Of a stretch of DNA of 64,000 bases, positions 63,614 through 64,000 are shown one piece after another. The stretch spans positions 10,050-74,049 of the forward strand of contig CAXAMN010015302.1 of NCBI GenBank assembly GCA_963970005.1, read 5' to 3'. Each line of letters begins with the position of its first letter. Within the stretch, counting starts at the first letter, position 1. A program made the translations under genes and the position numbers. The notes beneath the pieces were generated by a model that saw nothing but the letters and a program-made list of their open reading frames with translations, searched no databases and was not told where the DNA came from. The stretch is from Durusdinium trenchii. Its lineage: Eukaryota > Sar > Dinophyceae > Suessiales > Symbiodiniaceae.

Positions 63614-64000
63614 CCGGAAGTGCCCCCCGGAGTGATTACAGCAGTACACATACAGTACAGCCTCCCACAAATCAGGACTATACCCCTGAGGAGCAGACCT
63701 ACTATGATGTCCCGGACGAGGAGCAAGAGGCCTCAGCCTCAGCTGAGAACTGGCCGAGTTGGAGCCATTCCTGGTGGCAATCTTCGGGAGATTGGCATCA
63801 TCAAGAATGGCAAGGGCAAACTCACAGCTGGCACTCAACCTCACAAGGGCCATCCTATAGCAACGACCATTCATGGCAGACAGAGGCTCCTGACCTGTTG
63901 CCGTCATTCGTACAAGGCTGGTTCCTGCTCCAGGATGCAGGATTAGAAGTCCATGAACGAAACTTGGTGATGACAGCCCTGAAGAATGACTTCTCTGTCG
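63601..64000 (+). CDS. Second Copia element: gag continuation in the next frame, partial
   Basis: Open to the end of the window: RLTGSAPRSDYSSTHTVQPP, EEQTYYDVPDEEQEASASAE, a Trp/His/Gln/Ser-rich stretch (WWQSSGDWHHQEWQGQTHSW) and VHERNLVMTALKNDFSV. The change of frame relative to the first part is either an indel or a frameshift site. Confidence 0.6.

Larger units (their letters stand above)
62891..64000 (+). mobile_element. 5' end of a second Copia element, cut by the window edge
   Basis: LTR end, PBS and gag in the expected spacing, on the strand opposite to the host genes. It is a different lineage from the first Copia element: the LTR sequence and gag do not match. Confidence 0.75.

Noticed and set aside
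1-64000. CRISPR arrays, rRNA or tRNA genes
   Set aside because: No regularly spaced repeats of CRISPR type and no recognisable rRNA; tRNA genes could not be established by eye.

Overview
The window is nuclear DNA of a dinoflagellate, most likely a Symbiodiniaceae-type alga. This rests on four things seen in the sequence. All three recognisable host genes point the same way (minus strand). Their introns use GT, GC and even GA donors. Every acceptor I could place is AG followed by G. The retroelements belong to types common in dinoflagellates: a DIRS-like tyrosine-recombinase element, Copia elements with plant-like initiator-tRNA priming sites, and a LINE. Species cannot be fixed from the sequence alone.

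Host genes, in transcription order on the minus strand: (1) an S1-domain RNA-binding protein with a plastid-type presequence, from about 52.87 kb to a stop at 32.29 kb; (2) a fusion of a 2-oxoglutarate/Fe(II) prolyl-hydroxylase-like oxygenase with a PfkB sugar kinase, 31.94-29.59 kb; (3) a secreted GH3 beta-xylosidase/beta-glucosidase-like enzyme in at least 17 exons, 28.99-1.43 kb. The gaps between them are only about 350 and 600 bp. Nearly everything else lies in their introns or upstream of the S1 gene.

The GH3 gene carries two full-length retroelements in introns. A DIRS-superfamily element (2.90-10.50 kb) lies in intron 13. It has PAT/Ngaro-style split direct repeats, a gag region, an RT-RNase H ORF with a methyltransferase-like domain nested inside RNase H, and a tyrosine recombinase in the same frame behind one TGA. 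A very young Copia element (17.65-26.07 kb) lies in intron 3. Its 344-bp LTRs are identical, it has a 5-bp target duplication and PBS, and its pol ends in a second methyltransferase-like domain.

The roughly 20-kb stretch inside the S1 gene (32.7-52.5 kb) is a three-level nest of direct-repeat pairs (C around D around E). The innermost pair flanks 13 kb of C-rich sequence with frameshifted Pro/Thr/His-rich ORFs, a Myb/SANT-like ORF, a protein with four tandem sumoylation-like motifs, and an unusual reverse transcriptase with YVDN in place of YVDD. Short non-coding relatives with the same layout occur at 27.2-28.4 kb and 53.1-54.6 kb. The layout is a (GT)n tract, a repeat head with a covarying hairpin, a GNRA-type hairpin leader, a pyrimidine tract, and a GCGCCGAT..CGGC palindrome. 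I consider this family the best candidate for an undescribed mobile system.

Upstream of the S1 gene lie a decayed LINE interrupted by (TA)n tracts (56.46-59.09 kb), duplicated non-coding sequence, weak candidate exons near 61.7-62.3 kb, and the 5' end of a second Copia element on the plus strand, cut by the window end.
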